37,197 bases of DNA, taken from positions 1 through 37,197 of the forward strand of contig DASUXA010000002.1 of assembly GCA_036378155.1 (NCBI GenBank), written 5' to 3'. This document shows, in pieces, positions 33,901-37,197 of the stretch. The DNA comes from DASUXA01 sp036378155. GTDB taxonomy: Bacteria > Actinomycetota > Actinomycetes > Mycobacteriales > Micromonosporaceae. The notes under the pieces were generated by a model, which ran no database searches, had not been told where the DNA came from, and was given only the letters and a program-made list of their open reading frames with translations. The translations under genes were made by a program, and so were the position numbers. Position 1 is the first letter of the stretch, and the number at the start of each line of letters is the position of its first letter.

Positions 33901-34173
33901 GACAACCAGTGGATCAGGGTCGATCTCGGCTCGACCCGTACGATCCGCCGGGTCGTCCTGCGCTGGGAAGCCGCCTACGGCAGCGGGTACCGGATCGACG
34001 TGTCCAACGACGGCAGTACCTGGGCGACCGTGTTCTCGACGAGTACCGGTGACGGCGGCGTCGACAACGTCACCTTCGCCGCGACCGGCGCGCGGTACGT
34101 GCGGATGTACGGGCTGAAGCGGGCGACGTCGTACGGGTTCTCGCTGTACGAGTTCGAGGTGTACGGGTTCTGA
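30955..34173 (+). CDS. Secreted penicillin-acylase-family amidase with C-terminal F5/8C (discoidin) domain
   Basis: A 1072-residue Ntn hydrolase precursor. Residues 1-36 are a signal peptide (AALVAF-type core, APPAAAA cleavage region). Residues about 120-270 begin the alpha chain (VTIVRDKATGVPHITG, GYAGAQDRLWVMDLLRHVGRG). The nucleophile that becomes the beta-chain N-terminus is probably Ser393 in HGMSNAVVISGRYSTSGHPV, where classical members have GSNAW. A Thr/Ala/Ser/Gly-rich linker precedes it and may be removed. A discoidin-type binding domain covers about 945-1072. The family cleaves acyl amides of beta-lactams, acyl-homoserine lactones or lipopeptides; which applies here is open. The alpha region is long. 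ATG at 30955 has GGAGAG upstream. Confidence 0.9.
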   Translation: MSRRNPRGRPLALAAAVVTSAATALVAFSAPPAAAATLAANDYCLDQCNDVLPPGENGNATYTAILAHQLFGTRPSHSADQLDKYANLVYSYAGLTDEQINQFFNDSSFGVPASQVESTTQPRSDVTIVRDKATGVPHITGTTRSGTMFGAGYAGAQDRLWVMDLLRHVGRGTLTSFAGGAQGNRDLEQSVWRNAPYTEADLQAQVDALRQEGTRGQQLYTDVSDYIAGINAYIDSCVANSNCPGEYNLTNNGSPQHFTMTDLIATAGVVGGLFGGGGGDEIRSALVRVAARAKFGTTVGDQVWQAFREQNDPETVLTVHDGTSFPYGNASPDSPGVALPDAGTVVDEPVVYNATGSATTSAAATSATATGAGSATTSGMLSGLADIKAHGMSNAVVISGRYSTSGHPVAVFGPQTGYFSPQLLMLEELQGPGVSARGAAFAGLNLYVLLGRGQDYAWSATSAGQDLTDTYAVPLCTTDGTTPTTASDHYLYHGQCLAMEVIEHTNAWSPSTADSTPSGSYTLRALRTKYGLVAYRGVVGGTPVAFTRLRSTYRHEADSAIGFQMYNDPSAMGSAAAFQAAAANVGYAFNWFYVNSTEAAYVNSGLNPVRPTGADPNLPTRADPTYEWVGWNPDTNVASYTPASAHPQSVNQDYYVSWNNKQALDYSAADGNFSFGSVQRAQLLDGPVKSAIAAGRTFDRAAVVRVMADAAVTDLRGQQVLGDLLRVIDTQPVTDPTLSTVVSELRTWQQSGSRRKETSAGSKAYQYADAIRIFDAWWPLLVAAEFQPAMGSDLYASLVDAIEVNEAPSGGQNGGRDGSPVWAGQGQPHKGSSFQYGWWGYVDKDIRSALGDPVAGGLTRTWCGSGDLNACRQALLDSLSQAASLPASTVYPGDSYCSAGDQWCADAIVQSPLGGITDPIIAWQNRPTYQQVVSFPAHRGDDVGNYALGRAATASSTQAFTSNTPNKAVDGDLSTRWSSSYSDNQWIRVDLGSTRTIRRVVLRWEAAYGSGYRIDVSNDGSTWATVFSTSTGDGGVDNVTFAATGARYVRMYGLKRATSYGFSLYEFEVYGF

Positions 34174-34232
34174 GCCGCATTCCGGGCACGAGCGACATGA
34201 CCGTCGCCGTGCCGGGGGTGTACCGGTCGACG

Positions 34233-34274
34233 CTCACACCCCTGGTGATGTGGCTACATCGCCAGGGGTGTGAG
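34233..34274 (+). terminator. Strong terminator hairpin after the acylase gene
   Basis: Arms 34233-34251 and 34256-34274 pair over 19 positions with one mismatch, and the loop is GGCT. The stem begins CTCACACCCCTGG. It starts 59 bases after the acylase stop. No T run follows. The near-perfect symmetry would also stop transcription arriving from the opposite strand. Confidence 0.85.
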
Positions 34275-34327
34275 CCGACTCGCGAAGGCACCTCCCGGCG
34301 GCGATCGCGGCTCCAACAAACGCGCGG

Positions 34328-34410
34328 TCGCTACGCGATCGCAGGTCGGACAGCGGCGCGCTCGCTACGCGATCGCGGGTCGGACAGCGGCGCCCTCGCT
34401 ACGCGATCGC
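34328..34410. repeat. 34-bp tandem repeat, about 2.4 copies
   Basis: TCGCTACGCGATCGC occurs at 34328, 34362 and 34396, exactly 34 bases apart. The first two are followed by a shared block (AGGTCGGACAGCGGCGC type, with single changes). The third copy contains the stop codon of the minus-strand gene at 34399. The repeat looks like duplication of that gene's 3' end. It includes the palindrome GCGATCGC three times. Confidence 0.85.
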
Positions 34411-34668
34411 GCGGTGCTTCCCCGGCGCGTACCGCCGCGCCGGAACCGGCTCGAGGAACGTCGGCATCAGCGTGTCGGAGCGGGTCGCGATCCAGTGTGG
34501 AGCGCCCCGGTCGAACGCCGACCGGGTCACCGCCGCCTCGAGGTCGACCGGATCGGCGACGGGCGCGTCCGGCGCGGGCAGGTCGTCGCCGTCGAGCCCG
34601 GCGCCGGTCGCCTCACCGGCGACCGGCGCGTCGGGTTCGATCGGGTGCGGGAACTCGTCGAAGCGCAT
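34399..34668 (-). CDS. Small hypothetical protein
   Basis: Function not recognised. The 89-residue acidic protein has Pro/Asp-rich segments (PHPIEPDAPVAGEATG, GLDGDDLPAPDAPVADPVDL) and a C-terminal RGAPHWIATRSDTLMPTFLE followed by a basic end. No signal peptide or membrane segment. The start at 34668 is supported by GGAG 6 bases upstream (CTGGAGATCGTCATG); the longer frame has no such site. Its stop codon lies inside the third copy of the 34-bp tandem repeat. It sits downstream of the DsbA-family gene on the same strand, 150 bases away, and may share its transcript. Confidence 0.55.
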   Translation of the reverse strand: MRFDEFPHPIEPDAPVAGEATGAGLDGDDLPAPDAPVADPVDLEAAVTRSAFDRGAPHWIATRSDTLMPTFLEPVPARRYAPGKHRAIA

Positions 34669-34818
34669 GACGATCTCCAGACGGACCGGGCGAGCCGGTC
34701 CAGCAGGGACGTATCTGCGCTGACCAACGAGTGTCCAGGGGCACCGTGACGCGCCCGGACGGTCCGTCGGACGAGTGACGACCACAGAAGTGGTCACCGG
34801 CCCCGGGCGCGGTCGCGG

Positions 34819-35445
34819 TCAGTCGAACACCGGCGAGCGGTCGCGGGTGCGCTTGATCTCGAAGAAGCCGTCGGTCCCGGCGACCAGGAGCACGCCGTCC
34901 CACAGCCGACCGGCTGCCTCGCCCTTCGGCGCGGGCGTCACGACCGGGCCGAAGAAGGCGATCTGCCGCCCGTCCGGTCCGGGCGCGTGGATCACCGGGG
35001 TACCGACGTCCAGCCCGACCGGAGCCATCCCGGCGTTGTGGCTGGCCCGCAGCGCCTCGTCGTACTCGGTGGACTCGGCGGCGTCGGCGAGCGACTCGTC
35101 GAGCCCCACCTCGCGCAGCGCCGCCACGTACAGGTCCCGCCCGTACGTCTGCTTCTGCAGGTGGATGCGGGTGCCGAGCGCCGTGTACAGCGCCCGGAGC
35201 ACGTCCGTGCCGTACTTCTGCTCGGCGGCGATCGCCACGCGCACCGGGCCCCAGCCGCGGTCCATCTCTTCGCGGTACCTCGGGGGCAGGTCACGCCCCT
35301 CGTTGAGAACGGACAGGCTCATCACGTGGAACCTGACGTCGACTGGGCGGACCTGTTCGACCTCGAGCAGCCACCGTGAGGTCAGCCAAGCCCACGGGCA
35401 CAGCGGATCGAACCACATGTCCGCCGTGACACGCGCCTCACTCAT
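34819..35445 (-). CDS. DsbA-family thioredoxin-fold protein, mycothiol-dependent nitroreductase Rv2466c-like
   Basis: A 208-residue cytoplasmic protein with the DsbA fold: an active-site CPWA at 16-19 in MWFDPLCPWAW, a helical insertion, and the cis-Pro-type loop near DVGTPVIHAPG (about 147-157). In mycobacterial Rv2466c the motif is CPWC, with two Cys; here the second is Ala, so a one-cysteine, mixed-disulfide mechanism with mycothiol is expected. Position beside pepN is the usual one in actinobacteria. ATG at 35445 has AAGGAG 5 bases upstream. The reaction, reduction of a nitro compound or a thiol exchange, is inferred from the family. Confidence 0.88.
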   Translation of the reverse strand: MSEARVTADMWFDPLCPWAWLTSRWLLEVEQVRPVDVRFHVMSLSVLNEGRDLPPRYREEMDRGWGPVRVAIAAEQKYGTDVLRALYTALGTRIHLQKQTYGRDLYVAALREVGLDESLADAAESTEYDEALRASHNAGMAPVGLDVGTPVIHAPGPDGRQIAFFGPVVTPAPKGEAAGRLWDGVLLVAGTDGFFEIKRTRDRSPVFD

Positions 35446-35544
35446 CGTGGCTCCTTCCCGTACGTCCCTCGCTTGTGCGGAGCGTCCGCTCGGTCGCTCC
35501 TTACCGATCGTGCCCCCTGCCCACCGGGCACGCGACCCGCGAGT

Positions 35545-35562
35545 CAGTGGCGTACGTCACTG
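35545..35562. promoter_or_regulatory. 18-bp near-palindrome between divergent dsbA-like and pepN genes
   Basis: CAGTGGCGTACGTCACTG at 35545-35562 is symmetric at all but one base pair. It lies 100 bases from the DsbA-type gene start and about 180 from pepN. A dimeric regulator could bind it. The rest of the 294-base gap 35446-35739 shows no gene or further structure that I can support. Confidence 0.4.
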
Positions 35563-35739
35563 TAACGGCGCCTGGCGGGACGAGCCGTATGGACAAATCG
35601 CAATGGGTGTCCCGCACCGACCGGGGACCCGGCGAACCCGGCACGGGGACGGCGCTGATGCACCCGGCGACGCATGAAAGACTCGCCAGCAGTCGCGCCG
35701 TCAACGGGGACGGCAACGTGACGGACGGAGACGACAGAC

Positions 35740-37197
<1,458 letters not shown>

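Noticed and set aside
34328..34410. CRISPR-like spaced repeats
   Set aside because: Period is 34 bases with no variable spacers; the intervening bases are also repeated, so it is a simple tandem repeat. No cas genes.

Overview
The window is high-GC DNA from an actinobacterium, most likely of the Micromonosporales. The reasons are the gene set (ClpP1/ClpP2 pair with ClpX, trigger factor, a mycothiol-dependent nitroreductase-like protein, an Eis-type acetyltransferase, an ABC sugar importer without its own ATPase), GTG starts and strong GC codon bias. A core gene order (pepN, DsbA-like, rpiB, tRNA-Gly, tRNA-Pro, tig, clpP1, clpP2, clpX) can be followed through the window, but about 20 kb of accessory genes separate tRNA-Gly from rpiB. 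The order is recalled from general knowledge of the group, not searched.

Region 1 (1-540) is non-coding: a leader and three candidate promoters of a ribosomal RNA operon that reads leftwards out of the window. Region 2 (538-3740) holds a small membrane protein, a Nit-type amidohydrolase, a DMT exporter divergent from an XRE-cupin regulator with a repeated 12-bp site between them, and a MOSC protein. Region 3 (3758-8404) is the proteostasis block clpX, clpP2, clpP1 and tig, with a ClgR-type site before clpP1, hairpins after clpP2 and after tig, and then tRNA-Pro and tRNA-Gly.

Region 4 (8.4-17.4 kb) looks like a small specialised-metabolism locus: a DHA2 exporter, a LuxR regulator divergent from an O-methyltransferase, a metallo-beta-lactamase-fold hydrolase, and a tightly coupled operon encoding a divergent tryptophan 2,3-dioxygenase-fold enzyme, a class V PLP enzyme and a second methyltransferase. 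The three operon genes overlap by GTGA. No PKS, NRPS or RiPP core is visible. This is the most likely undescribed system in the window.

Region 5 (17.4-21.1 kb) has a membrane-anchored protein kinase with an altered DFG motif, an Eis-like acetyltransferase and a small unknown protein. Region 6 (21.1-28.9 kb) is an alpha-1,6-glucan utilisation operon: ROK regulator, binding protein, two permeases, a GH66 enzyme without a signal peptide and a GH13 alpha-glucosidase with an isomaltase-type residue. It predicts uptake and internal breakdown of isomalto-oligosaccharides.

Region 7 (28.9-37.2 kb) returns to ordinary chromosome: rpiB, a DUF1015 protein, a secreted penicillin-acylase-family enzyme with a C-terminal discoidin domain and a strong terminator, a 34-bp tandem repeat, a small unknown gene, a DsbA-family protein and the first 486 codons of pepN, cut by the window edge. 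Across the whole window synonymous codons seem to be chosen so that the tetramer GTAC is formed.
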